Notes: generated by a model from the letters alone, not told the origin. DNA of 64,000 bases from Antilocapra americana (GCA_007570785.1 ML660201.1:41244863-41308862); one strand, 5' to 3'; counted from the first letter of the stretch, positions 34,726 to 47,639 are shown. Numbers and translations are program-made.

Positions 34726-36085
34726 ATTATTTAGCGATATTTTAACATTGATTTCTGATAGGAAGTAATATAAACTCTAACACATTATTCCTGTACTCTA
34801 GTTTGGAAAATCAACATAAAAGATTTTTATCTTCTTATGCCTTCACTCTATTTTATGTCTGGGCTTCTACAGGCCAATTCCAGGTTGAATGCAGTAAAAA
34901 TAGGTCTTGCATACATGAAGTGCCCCTGTGCTCATAGGTTGCTTTGGCTGTATATTGCTGGGCAAATCGCCCCCAACCTCTGGCCAGACTGTGGAATGTT
35001 GGTTTCCTCAGACATTAGCCCCCTGGGGGTCAATTTTCACAGTTTCCATATGTTTTTATATTACCCCAAACTGTAAATACAACTGACACCCTACCAAATT
35101 GGCCCTAATGTTCCTATGTCTAATAGTGGAGTTAGAGGCTTTTATAAAAAACAATGTTCTGTGGAACTGTGGCAATTATACAAATGTTTTGTTTTTAAAG
35201 TGTTCAGATTCCTTTTTTTTTTTTGAAAAGAAGTAAATGATGTGCAAGGAGAAAATTGGAGGGAACAAGGCAGGAGTTTTAATCTTAGGTCTGGGTCCAT
35301 CCTTGGTTTTGTACGCATGGTCGCAGAAGTTCTGTCCTGTGGTCTGTTACCTCTTATCTGCAGTTGTCCTTGGTCTTTTGTGTTTCTCTTACTTCCCATT
35401 TTTTTGTTGAGCTTCTACTTTTATTCTTCGCTTATTTTATCATCTCCTAACTCTTAGTCTCGATTTAAATCTGTATGGGAGGAAGAGCCAAGCTCATTAT
35501 GAGGCAGTGAAGTCCCAGGATATGAAATACACTAAACATTTCTACTTGTGGAGGTAGACTCATCCATAAAAGCTAATCATTTGTTCAAAAATGGTCACAT
35601 TGAGGTTAACGGGTCCAGAGACCGGAAATTAACGGGAAATTGCATGGTGTCCTTGTTGGTTTTGTGTTCAGCTTCCTAGCTGTGTCTTTATTTCAGTAAC
35701 TATCACTGCCCCCATGAAGTCTAAAGCTGTTAAGCTCCCACCTTCCATTCCAGATCTCCCCTGGCTGAAAGCTAATATTCTTGGGTAATTACCTCATATG
35801 TATCTACTTCTCTAACAGTCAACCAAGTTGCTGCTCGGCATCCTGTGAAGTTTGAAGTCGTGTGCCTTAAAGTAGCTGAACTATGGAACAGAGATTGTAT
35901 CCTGAGCATGTCTGTTTCTCCTCCCTAGAGGTTTTTGGGGCTGCTTGAGAGAAGAGAAAGTGAGACAGTGGTGTGAAGGAGTTCTGGGACAGTCTCCACA
36001 ATTGGTTGGCACAGCACGATATTAAGGGGATGGGGATAGCCTCTGGGCCAGAATGATTCAGAGTTCTGTCTTTCCTGCTCAGTTA
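34726..36085 (+). other. ERC2: Intron sequence without recognised genes
   Basis: No exon is supported. A T-run at 35213-35224. Open frames at 34837-35076 and 35142-35457 are unrecognised. Confidence 0.5.
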
Positions 36086-36089
36086 CTCT

Positions 36090-36220
36090 GTAACTTTAAG
36101 CTGTAAGAATAATCAGAAGACATTTGATTAATAGGGTTGTGAGGATTAAGTGAGCTATTGTATGTAAAGTACCTAGAGCGCATGGTAGGATGTGAACATT
36201 TGCTGCTGTGATTGTCATTA
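36090..36220 (-). repeat. MIR SINE fragment
   Basis: 'agggttgtgaggattaagtg' followed by 'gtaaagtacctagagcgcat', the reverse complement of the MIR 5' half. Confidence 0.7.
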
Positions 36221-36227
36221 CTTGGCT

Positions 36228-36454
36228 TCAGCAAACTGTGGCTCATGGGCCAAATTCAGCCCTGCCACCTGTTCTTATAAATAAAATTTTATTCATGTAC
36301 AGTCACACCCATTTGGGTACATGTTATCTGTGACTGATTTCATGCTACAATGAGAAAATTAAGACACAGTTGAATACTATGTACAAAGGTTGCATAGCCC
36401 CCAAAGCACAAGTTATTGACTATATATAGCCTTTTATGGAAAAAAGTTTGCTGA
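36228..36454. mobile_element. hAT-Charlie-type DNA transposon relic (MER-like)
   Basis: Perfect 10-bp inverted ends: tcagcaaact (36228-36237) and agtttgctga (36445-36454). Interior words 'atgggccaaattcagccctg' and 'aaataaaattttattcatgt' are those of a very common old mammalian hAT element about 220 bp long. Confidence 0.8.
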
Positions 36455-36469
36455 TCCCTATTTTTAGTC

Positions 36470-38925
36470 TTTAGAAAGCTTTTCTAAGTAGCATAAATGA
36501 GAACAAGCCATCGCCTGCTGTGAACTGTGTAGATTTTTAAAAAGTATTTATTGAATATAAATTAAGAAAGAGAAGTAAGGCTTATTTCTTTTGGACTCAA
36601 CCTTTTAGACTTTCAGTTTAATTTCAAGAATGACTATAGGAATGAGAAGTCTAGGTTGTTACTGTGTTTTTACCAGGTAATGCCCTGTTACAGTCATTGG
36701 TCCAGTCTTATTTTATTTCTTTTTACTTTATCTGAGTTTCATTTCATTGACAATAAACTGATATTCATTATATGAGACTGAATTCTTCTCTGTAGAAGAA
36801 TTCTCTTTCTCAGACCTGCATGACCAGCCCATGCTGTCTGGGTCACCATATCTACCTGGGAGACCAAGTGATAAGAAATTTGTTTAGTAGTCAGAGCCAA
36901 TAGAAAGAGCAAAGTTTCTTAGGTAATCACGTGACCCTTCAAAAGTATTGTATAGTCTGCTTGATGGAAGAATGCCTTATTAATAGATGCCCATGGATTG
37001 ACCATTGACTTCTGAAGCAGGTGAAAAAAAGGCCTTGCCTTTTCTGTTTGAACTTCCTCTGATGACAGTCCTACCAGGTACATCTAGAGGAGGGCAAGGA
37101 CGTATCAGAGAGGGTTGCCTTTCTCTGCTTTCTATCCCCGGGGTCTTCTCTAACAGGCCCCCATCATCTGTCATCTTGAGCTTAGGCTGTCAGTCACTGG
37201 ATTCCATTCATACTTAAGGTAGTGCTCCTTTAATACTTTGGGTGAGGAGATTCTGCAGGGCTAGAGTAAAGGAGAACTGTTGAAAGAAGCCATCCCTTTG
37301 AAATCTCCCCTATGTGAAATATCTATAGAAAAACAAACTCTTTTCTTACTAATTGTGACCATCTTCTGCTCTGTAACCTCTTCTCTAGGTTTTCTTGGCT
37401 CTTGTTGGCAAACGAGGTAAGGGAAATAGATACACACTTCAGATGAGGGTTATTTGGGTCAGAGGGTTCAGACTAGCATTTATAAATTATCTGCTATGTT
37501 CAAGGGACTGTTGTAGGAACATTAGGCTTATGAAATCATGCAATGCCTCCCAGACCCCATGAGATAACTTACCCAGAGCCTCTTACACTTTGTAAGTGTC
37601 GCCTTTTATTCTGATGAGAATACAGCCAATCTGGCAGCTAAGTCATTGGTTTTGGGCATCTTACTATCTTGTTTCTTGACCTGCCTTGTCTCAAATGATT
37701 CACCCGTTTCTTCAGACTAAATGAGGAATAAACATAGAATGTTCTCCAAGGAGAATTTTGCTGGTGGGGCCCAATACTCTAAGGTGAAAAGTCAGGACTC
37801 TTGTTGTCTCTGGGAAGCTCCACTTCTCAAGTTTTCAAACCTGAACACCTCCTTCCCTTTAACCCTTCTTTCTTTAGCAATATTATCAGGTTCATGGTTT
37901 ATCTGACTGTCCTAATACATGATAAATGTCATAGATGACTTAGATGTCAGTCTAAGTTATGTTGGCATCATGTGCTTTAACTGAGGTGGGCTTGTCTCTG
38001 GATCCTCATGCAGCCCCAGAAACCACAGGAGAGGTGGAAACAGAGGAGAGAAGATGGGAGGGTATTCACCACCGGGGAATAAAGGGAAAAAAGACTATAG
38101 GTAAGGAGGGGAGGGGGAATCTACTAAGGAGGGAAGCGAAGAAGGGAGCATGGGGAGATAATGGGCATCCCACTGGAGGGTTTTGGCAAGGACCTAGGCA
38201 ATCATCAGTGCTTCTGGCCCAGCTGGTAGGCTGCTCTTGAGTGGCGGCTGCAAAATGCAGAGTTCAAGAGATTTGGCTCATTCTGGAACTAAGTCCTAAG
38301 ACCTTGATCCTACTTGTTGCCTTCTCTTGGGAGGAGAGTGAGATTCAAGTAGCCAGAGCTGGCCAGATACTTCCTCTTTAAGGAAGAAGTATCATGCTCA
38401 TGATATTCAGCACATTTGTGCATGCTGTAAAAATACCTTTAGAATATTTATGATAGCTTTCTAAAATTTATAGCTATGCTGAAGTACTGAATGGTATTTA
38501 CAAGCTTTAAAAAAAAAATGGGATCATCTCAGTGGTTAAAAGTAAAAACTTTTATTATGGGAAGTTGGGCATGCAGGCCTCATCTCAGCTTCCATTGTGT
38601 GTGGGGGGGGCCCCTCTGCTTGTGCAGTTGCTGCAGGACCCCAGCTGGCTTGCCCAGGCTGGGCGTGACCTTCCTGCAACACTTCTATTAGGGTAAGGTT
38701 CCAGGAATGTAACTTATCTTATTATTAGGGAAGTCACAAGTAGAAGCTAAATGTATGGCAAAAGGGGTATAATAATGCATTCCAAAGTCCATTGTCTGAG
38801 GTGTTTGGAGTACCTGCTATTCTGGTATGGGGAGCAAGACACTAAATGTGTGTCACAATATTGCACATGACACCACTACATTCATGTTGTAAACTAAGTG
38901 TGAGAGAGAGGGAACATCCTGTAGG
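36470..38925 (+). other. ERC2: Intron sequence without recognised genes
   Basis: No exon supported. A purine-rich block (gggagg-type runs) lies at about 38040-38160. A G-run of 8 occurs near 38603. Possible worn MIR near 37460-37590. Confidence 0.5.
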
Positions 38926-38929
38926 CTGT

Positions 38930-39100
38930 CTAAGTATTTTGCCTATGCAAATTCATCAACCCTTCACAATAACTCTGAGTTACACGCAATTATTCCTATT
39001 TCATGTGTGAAGTACAGAGAGGTTAAGAAATTTGCCTGTGGCCATACAGCTATAAACTACTAGACTTGCAATGGAAACCCAGGGAGTCTGGCTTCAGAGT
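38930..39100 (+). repeat. MIR SINE
   Basis: 'cacaataactctgagttaca', 'acagagaggttaagaaattt', 'gtggccatacagctataaac' and 'gggagtctggcttcagagtg' in MIR order. Confidence 0.85.
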
Positions 39101-39174
39101 GTATGGTACTAGTCCTTGCACTGCAGCAGCTCCTGGAAGATTCATACAACTCAGAAATTATCTCCCATTGTGGT

Positions 39175-39600
39175 GTGTACCATTTTACACTTCTAGTTAA
39201 ACCTGCGTCTAGTTACTTATCCAAGAGAAAGGAAAACATATGTCCACGGTGTGGGGTGTGGGGGGGAACTGGTACAGTAATGTTCATTGCAATCTTATTC
39301 TTTTAAAAAAAAATCAGAAACAACCCAAATATCCACTTAACAAAGGAATAGCTAAATAAACTGGTGTATTCATAGTAATGGAATAGTATTCAGCAATAAA
39401 ATGGAACTTACTTACAACATTTTGAGTGATATCAAAAATCCTACACCGAGTCAGAGAAGTCAGACACAAAAGAGCATATGCCATATGATTCTTTGAAGTT
39501 CACCAATAGGCAGAACAAATACATGTGGACAGAAGTTAGAGCAGAGACTGCTTCGTCGAAGAGGGAAGGGAGGAGCATGAGGCTAGGGGGTGGCAAGGGT
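39175..39600 (+). mobile_element. L1M-type LINE 3' region
   Basis: Sense-strand L1 3' end: 'aaacaacccaaatatccact', 'ggaatagtattcagcaataa', 'gagaagtcagacacaaaaga'. Confidence 0.8.
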
Positions 39601-39639
39601 CTGTATTTTGACTTGCCAAAAATCATTGACTTGTGCTCT

Positions 39640-40630
39640 TAGTATCTGTGCCTCTTCTTGTCTGTATTCATACCTCACTTAAACACGTACACACAAATAT
39701 AGTAGGATGTGAAAGCTCCCGCTTCTTAAATCTCAGTACCTTCTTCAGTGATAACAGTTGCTTACAGACTGGGGTGGAGTTCCCAGAAGTATATATACAG
39801 ACCATTTCCATATGAGTGCATGTATACATCCCAGTAGGCTTTTGTATTTTAACATAAGTAGAATCAGACTATATGTATTATTCTGCAACCTGCTTTCCTT
39901 TTTTGATTAACAGTACATCTTGAAAATTTTTTCCATGCCCACACTTCAGTTTTGCCTGAATGTCTTTAGCTAACTTAGGATTCTATAGTATGGATGTACT
40001 TGATTTTTTCAGCTAGCTTCCTTCTGATGGACAGTTCAATTCAGTTGCTCAGTTGTGTCTGACTCTTTGCAACCCCATGGACTGCAGCACACCAGGCCTC
40101 CCTGTGCATTACCAGCTCCTGGAGCTTACTCAAACTTAAGTCCATTGAGTCAGTGATGCCATCCAACCATCTTATCCTCTATCGTCCCCTTTTCCTCCTG
40201 CGTTCAATCTTTCCCAGCATCAGGGTCTTTTCCAGTGAACCAGTTCTTTGCATCAGGTGGCCAAAGTATTGGAGTTTCAGCTTCAGCATCAGTCCTTCCA
40301 ATGAATATTCAGGACTGATTTCCTTTAGGATGGACTTGTTGGATCTCCTTATAGTCCGAGGGACTCTCAAGAGTCTTCTCCAACACCACACTTCAAAAGC
40401 ATCTGATGGACAATTAGGCACTTATCAGATTTTCATGTTTATGAATGTATGGAAATTGTTGTACACATATATCTGTGCACACATGCAAGCATTTTTGTAG
40501 GCTACTTGCCTAGGAATGGGTTTACTGGGGCAAAAGGTATGTACACTTTGGTGGATACATATGAATTGGTTTCCAAAAATGCTTTTTTTTTTGATGACAC
40601 TTGTGACATATGAGGGAGCTGGATTCCTGA
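39640..40630 (-). mobile_element. Old L1 LINE fragment, split by a BovB insertion
   Basis: Antisense L1 words 'gtagaatcagactatatgta' and 'cctaggaatgggtttactgg' flank the BovB at 40034-40401. The BovB entered at ttctgatggaca. Confidence 0.6.
40034..40401 (-). mobile_element. BovB LINE 3' fragment with target-site duplication
   Basis: A 368-bp 5'-truncated copy on the minus strand, covering the C-terminal coding part (EVWCWRRLLRVPRT) and 3' end. Flanked by tctgatggaca at 40023-40033 and 40402-40412, an exact 11-bp duplication. Confidence 0.93.
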
Positions 40631-41313
40631 ATCCTCTCCAACAATGGATGTTATCAATTTAAAGATTTTGAGAGCAGGTGGATTAAAAAATGATGTATTG
40701 TTTCTGCGGGGATTTTAAAAGGAGGTTTTCTTTCAGTTTATATGCAAAAATACACATGCTCTTAGAGAAACATGCATCTTCTGTCCTATATTCTGGGCTA
40801 CGTCATAATAGAGAACAGTTTCCTTTCCTTTGGGAAGAAAGAAAAAGAAGAGAGATACTAAGCCCTGACAGTCTGATAAGTGGGAAAAAATATGGTATTA
40901 AAGGTAGGAGAACTAAAAATCCTAAAAGTTTAGATAAAGAGATCTTAAACCTGATGAAAGTAGTGTTTACCTTGAGTGTCAGAGAAGGTATAAGGTTTTT
41001 GAAAGTATTTCACATGATTTCTAAATTCAAACATTATTATTGTATCAATTAGATGTGTATTAACATAGAGAAGTGACAATGACATCAATGCAAGCATTAA
41101 TTAAATCAAATGAATATTTTTGAAAGTTTGATGCTGTCTCAACAGCAGGTTAGAAAATACTTTCATTTTAATTTGATGAACTCTTTTAGTGAGAATAGCA
41201 GGATTCTGTCCTCTCTGACTTTCATTCCTTTAAAAGAAATTTATTTTATTTGAGATAGAATTAGTTCCCAACGTTATATTAGTTTCTGCTGTATAGCAAG
41301 GTTATTCAGTTAT

Positions 41314-41345
41314 ACACACACACACACACACATATACACACATAT
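41314..41345 (+). repeat. (CA)n microsatellite with TA end
   Basis: About ten CA units followed by alternating ta/ca. Lies in the L1. Confidence 0.85.
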
Positions 41346-41719
41346 ATATTTCTTTTTTGTTTTCTATTATGGTTTATCACAGGATATTGGATATAGTTCC
41401 CTGTGCTATGTAAAAGGACCTTGTTGTTTATCAGTTCTCTGTATAATAGCTTGCATCTGCTAACCCCAAACTCCCAGTCCACCCCTCCCCACCTTCCTCG
41501 TAGCAGCCATGAGTCTGTTCTTTTATGTCTGCGAGTCTGTTTCTGTTTCATAGATAAGTTCATTTGTGTCATATTTTAGATTCCACATTTAAGTGATATC
41601 ATAGGGTATAACAAATGTCTTTCTCTGACTGACCAACTTTACTTAGTATGATAATCTCTAGGTTCACCCATGTTGATGCAGATGACATTATTCTATTCTT
41701 GTTTATGGCTGAGTAGTAT

Positions 41720-41773
41720 TCTGTTGTGTATGTGATTGTGTACATGTGTGTGGTATGTGTGTGTGTGTGTGTA
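41720..41773 (+). repeat. (TG)n microsatellite
   Basis: Imperfect TG-rich stretch ending in about ten tandem TG units (41752-41772), in the same L1. Confidence 0.8.
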
Positions 41774-42179
41774 TAGACTTTTAGATTTTTAGGTTGCTTC
41801 CGTGTCTTGGCTATTGTAAATGTGCAGTGAACTTTAGGGTGCATGTATCTTTTCAAATTATAGTTTTTCTGGATATATGCCCAGGAATGAGATTAGAGGA
41901 TCATATGGCAACTCTGAGTTTAGTTTTCCGAGGAACCTTAATAATGTTTTCCATAGTGACTGTACCAATTTCCATTCCCACTATCAGAGTAAGAGGATTC
42001 CCTTTTCACCACACACTCTCCAGCCTTTGTTATTTGTAGACATTTCAATGATGACCACTCTGACTGGTATGAGGTATGGTTTTGATTTGCATTTTTCTAG
42101 TAATTAGCTATATTGAACATCTTCTCTTATGCCTGTTGGCCATCTATATGCCATCTTTGGAGAAATGTCAGACAGTCAT

Positions 42180-44875
42180 TCTTAATATGGTAACCATTGT
42201 TGATCTTGATACCTGTTGGAATTTTAAAAGTGCTGACTTTTTAATTTTGAAAATTGATGTGGCTTGCTCTATGAAACTGGTGAATTTAAGGTGAACATGG
42301 AAAACTGACCCTATCACTGTACTTTCCAACCAACCTCTATTCACCACTGGATCCAATAACTGCTTTTTTGAAGAAACATTGTGTATTGAATATATTTTAA
42401 TGATGTTTCCTTGCAGAAAAAATTCACTCCAAAAAAACACATTTTCTTCTAGAACATAGAGTAGGTCAGTTTCTGGCAGGGCCTTGGCATGCCAGGGTGC
42501 CAGTGGGTGGAAGTTTGGGAAATGGGTGTCATTGCTACTGTACCCTGAGGCGGTATTGCCTGAGGGCTTTGTCAGCTGCACCTCCAGGGACTCTGCCTTC
42601 TTAAATTTAGAGACAGTGGAGATCTGTACTGAGTTTAGCATGATTTATGCAGTGTGAATTTACTCTTGCAGGTGGTAAAAGGACTGATAATTCACTTACA
42701 AATCTTTGTTCTTGAAAATGTCAAATTTATTGGTAGTAAAAATCACTATGATAATTTGTTCCAGTGAGCTTCTTGGATACATTTACTCTTCTTCAAGGGA
42801 TTTCAAGTTTTTAAATTTCATGACTTATCTGCCTGCCTCCCTCTCTTTGCTCCTACCCTGAAAATTGCTGTTTCTGACCCATGCTTCCTAGACTTATGGC
42901 TTCCCTGAGGGGCACCTGAAAGAGAGAGTGTCTAGTAGATGAGATGCTGATCACTTGTTCCCACCCCACCCCACTCCTTGTCTCTATCCTACCTCTGGCA
43001 GAGCAATTTTTCCTTCCACTTTTAACTTTCAAGGAAACTTTCAGTCGAAGAAAGACTTCTACCCATAGAAATACATTTGAAAACCATAGCATCCCTGTCA
43101 AGGAGTTTGCATACTGTATATGTATCTCTTGATGTTCATGTGTCCAGAGACAGATGGTCATTTTTATCACCTTACTGTGCACTGCTCTATTAGGCCCAAA
43201 TCCTAAGCAGTGCCATTCAAAACCCAACCTTTCTAATCACTGGAGTCCTAAGTAAGTCAGTACTTGAAGGAATGGTTGGAGAATTCCATGATCGGCCTCC
43301 ATCACAGAGTCCAAACTTGAGTTTCTCTTTTTTTCCTAGCTACTCGTTCTTAATTTGGGAAAGCTTTCAGGGATGTGTGGATTTTGAATTATTTTTTTTT
43401 CTTTTTGGATTGAAAAAACCACTGCAGCATCCCAGGAGATAAGGTCTAATATGTTCAAATTGCTTCAAGAACTATGTGGGAGTTTTTTTAACAGTGCAAA
43501 TGATGTTTGTAATAATAATCTATTGTATTTATCCCTGGTACTTGCAGGGGAAATATTTTGCAATTAGTTTTATATAAGTGTGGATTTTAAAGTAATAAAA
43601 AAAGTATTTGGTTATAAGGACATTCTCTAATTGAACAGTCTCACTAGTGTTATGGACCTCTCCATTGCGTTCTGTTACTGATCTTGCTTCCTACACAACA
43701 AGAAAATGTGCTTTCCCTGCCTTAGTGTGAACTTTGGAACCTCTATATTCTTGTTACATTAGGAAGCAAGAGGTGATTGTTAGCACCTACATAGTAACCA
43801 AAAGACAGTCTTCTAAAACTAGATTAGTGTGTACACTTAATTCATAGCTTCAAAGGTATGTAATACTATATTCCCTAAAAATGAGAAATATCAGACAGTG
43901 AGTATCCAGTCCAAATAATGAGTAAGAGGATGGTTATTTCACCTCCCCTTTTATCCCCTTAATATGTGCTGCCAGGAGTATTTAAATCACTGCTTCAGTT
44001 GGTTCTGTAAATATTTGTAAAGAGCCAGAGTATTCAGAATATTTTTATTAGCAAGATTTCTAATAGATTTTTTTCAGCTTATTAAACAATTTTCTTGAAC
44101 TTTGTTTTCTTGGCATTGGAGGGTGTAGGGGAGTATATAATTTTATAAGGACTAGAAATAAGGGTTTCTTGTTGAGTGGGGCTACCACCTGGTTATTGTT
44201 TCATCTGGACATGTTTGCTGTTTATCATCTAATTCTCATCTCATCCATAAGTTTGCAAGAGCAGTGGTTCTCAATACCCTTCTGTTGGGAGTCAGGGCTC
44301 AGTAGCAGTGGCTGGCTCAGCAGTGCTGGGGAGAGGTCACAGAGGAATTCCGGGGACCCCAAGTGACTCTGCTCCAGGGCACTCTCTCCTCCTTTGGAAT
44401 CACTGCTCCTGAGCGCTCTGTACTGCCCTCCTGTCTCCTCATGTGTTGGATTAGATTTATGGGAGCTGCTGTCGACATGGTTGCCTAAATCTGTGGAATG
44501 TTTTGCTAAACGCTGCTGGTGAAATAGTCCACATGAAGTCTGTAACTCCCTCCAACATACACACCTTTTTTTTTTTTTTTTTTTTAAAGAAAATGGTCTT
44601 CTACCCTTAGTCTTTTATTCACTTGATCACTTTTTGTTTTTTCACTTTGAAATCCTATAGATTCATTAAGAACTTTTATTCCAGCCACTCGGGCTTTATT
44701 TAACACGGTGATTAGCCAAAGTGTTACTCTGCTTGAGCTAAGTGATGACAGTGTATTTGACTGGAGCCTTGTAATTATTATTTTAAAATCAAAGTAATAG
44801 ATTATGATTTCAAAATAGGAACATGATCCAAAAGAATAATAGTAATTAGAACAGCAATCACTTAGAAGAAAGTAA
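42180..44875 (+). other. ERC2: Intron sequence without recognised genes
   Basis: No exon supported. A 20-base T-run lies at 44566-44585. 'gcagtggttctcaatacc' at 44262 resembles the end of a small hAT element, but the rest does not follow the consensus. The 157-codon antisense frame at 42168-42641 is unrecognised. Confidence 0.5.
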
Positions 44876-44879
44876 ATGC

Positions 44880-45415
44880 CCCCATCACAGACCACAGGGC
44901 CCTCTGGGTGGCCTGAGTCCCACCTACCTTTGCAGTTCTATTTCCTATCTCACTTACTACCCAACCTTCCTACTCCCTGTCCCCCACCTTGCCTGGACTA
45001 GCTTCACTGTAGCCTTCCATTTGATAGAAGTAGCTGGGTTCTTTCCTGCCTTGGGAATAACACCTGCTGTTCTCCCTACCTAAGGGGCTCCTCCACTAGT
45101 GTCTCCTGGGTTGGGTCCTTTGAGTCTCGTTCATAGTCTTGTTTCCTTAGGCGGTTTCCCTGCCCACAGTGACTGCAGTCATTCTGCCACCCTACCGCTT
45201 GTCCACATATAATCACATCATCATCTCACACAGTATGCTATTTATTTCCTTCAACATATGGAAACTCAAGTTGTGTGTTCTTGGGACACCTAGCTCCAAC
45301 AGGAGGGTGAAGACTATACCTGTCCCACTCACCACAGCCGCCTTACTGCCATTCTGACACCTGGTGTTAAGTGGGTGCTCCAGACATATTTGTGGTTGAA
45401 TGAATGGAATGTTTT
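44880..45415 (+). repeat. L2 LINE 3' region
   Basis: GC- and pyrimidine-rich text that ends 'gtgggtgctccagacatatt' and 'tggttgaatgaatgg', the L2 3' end. It finishes about 115 bases before the next ERC2 exon. Confidence 0.65.
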
Positions 45416-45531
45416 GAAGTCCTAAATTTTCCTAAACACATATCAAAATATTCTATACTGGGTACTTCTATTATGATAACACATTATCTTCTAATGGTTG
45501 TATTTAACCAAGCTGTGCTGACTTTTCTCAG

Positions 45532-45667
45532 GCATATGAAGGATCAGAACAAGAAGGTGGCCAACCTGAAACACAACCAACAGTTGGAGAAAAAGAAGAA
45601 TGCCCAGTTACTGGAAGAAGTCCGCAGGCGAGAGGATAGCATGGCTGACAACTCGCAGCATTTGCAG
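45532..45667 (+). CDS. ERC2: ERC2 internal exon (136 nt), coiled-coil segment
   Basis: Internal coding exon with strong signals: acceptor 'ctgacttttctcag' ending at 45531 and donor GTGAGT at 45668. It begins with the last base of an Arg codon, then HMKDQNKKVANLKHNQQLEK, then the stretch NAQLLEEVRRRED and the end SMADNSQHLQ, finishing on a whole codon. The segment is charged and coiled-coil-like, as in the C-terminal half of ERC proteins. From memory, ERC2/CAST reads NQQLEKKKNAQLLEEVRRRE here whereas ERC1/ELKS reads EQVEKKKSAQMLEEARRRE, so this is ERC2. The phase (2 to 0) joins the exon at 3643-3836 with or without the microexon. The next coding exon is not in the window. Confidence 0.93.
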
Positions 45668-46885
45668 GTGAGTCCAGCCTTCTCCTCTTAACCCTTAAAT
45701 AATGGAGATCAACTCCCTCCAAAATATACTCCTTGCTGTGGGAAAGCACACGTGGAAATGGTGGACGTACCTTTGCTCTAAGTCCCGCACTGACCATATG
45801 CTCCCAGGGGACCCAGGAGGTCTTCTGAGTATCGAGCGTAATTTTCAAAGTAGCGCCCAAGAAAGGCAGGTTACAGTGGAGCTTGTTCAGTCTGTGCACT
45901 GTCTCCTGGTTCCTGTGCTTCACCTTAAAAGGTAAGGGCTGCGGTCATAGAGTTGGCAAGAAGCTTGAAACAGAAATGTTTTCCTCTTAGAATTATATTG
46001 AACTTGTTTTGGTGTCAGGAGTGCAATGTATGGGTGTTATCACAGAAGGTATTTGGAAGAGGATGCATCAAACTGATTTCAGACATTTTACAGAAGTGGT
46101 TTTGTTTTGTTCAAAACTCCAAGGCTCTGATCATTATTCTGTCTTTTCTGTGGCATATAGTTATCTCTGAATGGATAGCCCTATCTCAGAAACCAACTGG
46201 CCGACTGAAAACACCAATTTTTCCTCATTAGCCATCCCTATTTTTGGCGAAAGAGCTCTCCCCATGTGCTCAATAAAACATTCAAGCTAAAACAGGGCAT
46301 TTGCTTTGAAGTTCCTTTATTTATTCCAGTGTGCCTTTAAACAGAGCAGTTCAAGTTCGAGTTGGCTGGAGTTCATGCTAAATTCTGCTTATTAATTAGT
46401 GTCTTTCTCTAGTTATATATTAGATTTCCTCCTTGGAGATAGAAGAAGTTAGATAATTTCAGTATGTACTCATAATTCTCTTTTTTAATTGACCGAAAGA
46501 GAAATAAGTAATTATTCCAGAGTAGGAAATATAAGGAAATGTCTTGCATAGAACATGTCACAAGGTGGTTACATAGTCAATATTAGTTTCTTTTTTCTCT
46601 GTGTTCTGGCTGTGCCCTGATGATGTCAATCAAGCCCCTTTACACTGATGCCTGATTTGGGTATCATGATAGTAGCATCAAGTCCTTTGTTCACTCCTGG
46701 GATCATCTTAGGATGGACTAGTAGTTTATTTCAATCCATGTCTTCCTCAATGTTTTTGAGAAATCAGTCTCAAGGTTTTGGGTGTTAGTTCTCCCATGAA
46801 TCATATGAGGTGTTATATTAGAACCTACAAATTGAGATAATAACCAAAATTTGAAGAACTGTATTGCCTTGTCATGCGTGTTTTC
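45668..46885 (+). other. ERC2: Start of the next ERC2 intron
   Basis: Starts GTGAGT. Reading on past the donor gives a stop within 11 codons (taa at 45689). No repeat is recognised with confidence and no further exon is seen. Confidence 0.65.
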
Positions 46886-47105
46886 TTATTCATACCTTAC
46901 AGTAATGTTGGTGATTTTATATATGGTAATACTAGAGTTTCAGAAAAGGTATGAAGTAGCATCCTAGTGAGTGGTAGACATGGGACTGACTTCAAGTCTT
47001 CCTGCCTTCAAGAAACAAATGGAGAGGAACAAAAGCAGTAGTGGATCCCATTTATTAACTTTTCAGTGTTCTGTGTATTGTGCTGTCTCTGGTTCTGTCA
47101 GCTGG

Positions 47106-47153
47106 GTTTGTTGGGACTCTTTATTTCCAGTTTGTTGGGACTCTTTATTTCCA
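47106..47153 (+). repeat. Exact 24-bp tandem duplication
   Basis: The unit starting gtttgttgggactc and ending tttatttcca occurs twice in a row without mismatch (47106-47129 and 47130-47153). Confidence 0.95.
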
Positions 47154-47639
47154 AGTCATAGGAACACAACGAGTTGAACTAAGAAGGAAAAAGGGACTCT
47201 GTTGACTCAATAAACTGAAAATTCCAGGAATAGACCCCAGATCTTATAACATGAAGGTATTCAAGCAATAGCATCAGGAATCTGTCTTCATTCTGCCCAC
47301 AGGTGTGCTCTGCTCTGGTTGTCTTGATTCTCAGGAAGGCGGGTCCACAGTGATGCCAACTATGGCTACCAGCATTCAGCCTACATTCTACAAGTGCAGT
47401 CCCCCCAGGGGGAGGAGAAAGGTTCTTTCTGAGTAGTTCTAGCAGAAACCCGAAGGCAGATAGAATGAGTAAATTGGCCAGGCCATGATCAAGTTACATG
47501 GTTACCTGGAGTCTAGAGAAAAAGGGTTAACCTCACCCAAGTCACATGGTCTGAGATTGAGGACAGGTAATCCCTCACACGAAAGAGGGTTCTACTCAGA
47601 AGAGATACTGGGCAGATACAATCACAGAGATCCATTATA

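Larger units (their letters stand above)
41225..42175 (-). mobile_element. L1 LINE 3' region (cetartiodactyl L1 type)
   Basis: Reverse complement of an L1 3' end: 'ctgctgtatagcaaggttat', 'gattccacatttaagtgata', 'tggatatatgcccaggaatg', 'atctttggagaaatgtcaga'. It looks younger than the other L1 pieces here. It carries (ca)n and (tg)n runs described separately. Confidence 0.85.

Noticed and set aside
42168..42641. 157-codon minus-strand frame
   Set aside because: No domain or family recognised; it partly overlaps an L1 and has no splice or promoter support.
44262..44420. hAT/MER-type element starting cagtggttctcaa
   Set aside because: Only the first dozen bases fit; there is no matching inverted end.
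45532..45667. Assignment to the paralogue ERC1
   Set aside because: Residues NQQLEKKKNAQLLEEV and DSMADNSQHLQ fit ERC2 as I remember it; ERC1 differs at several of these positions.
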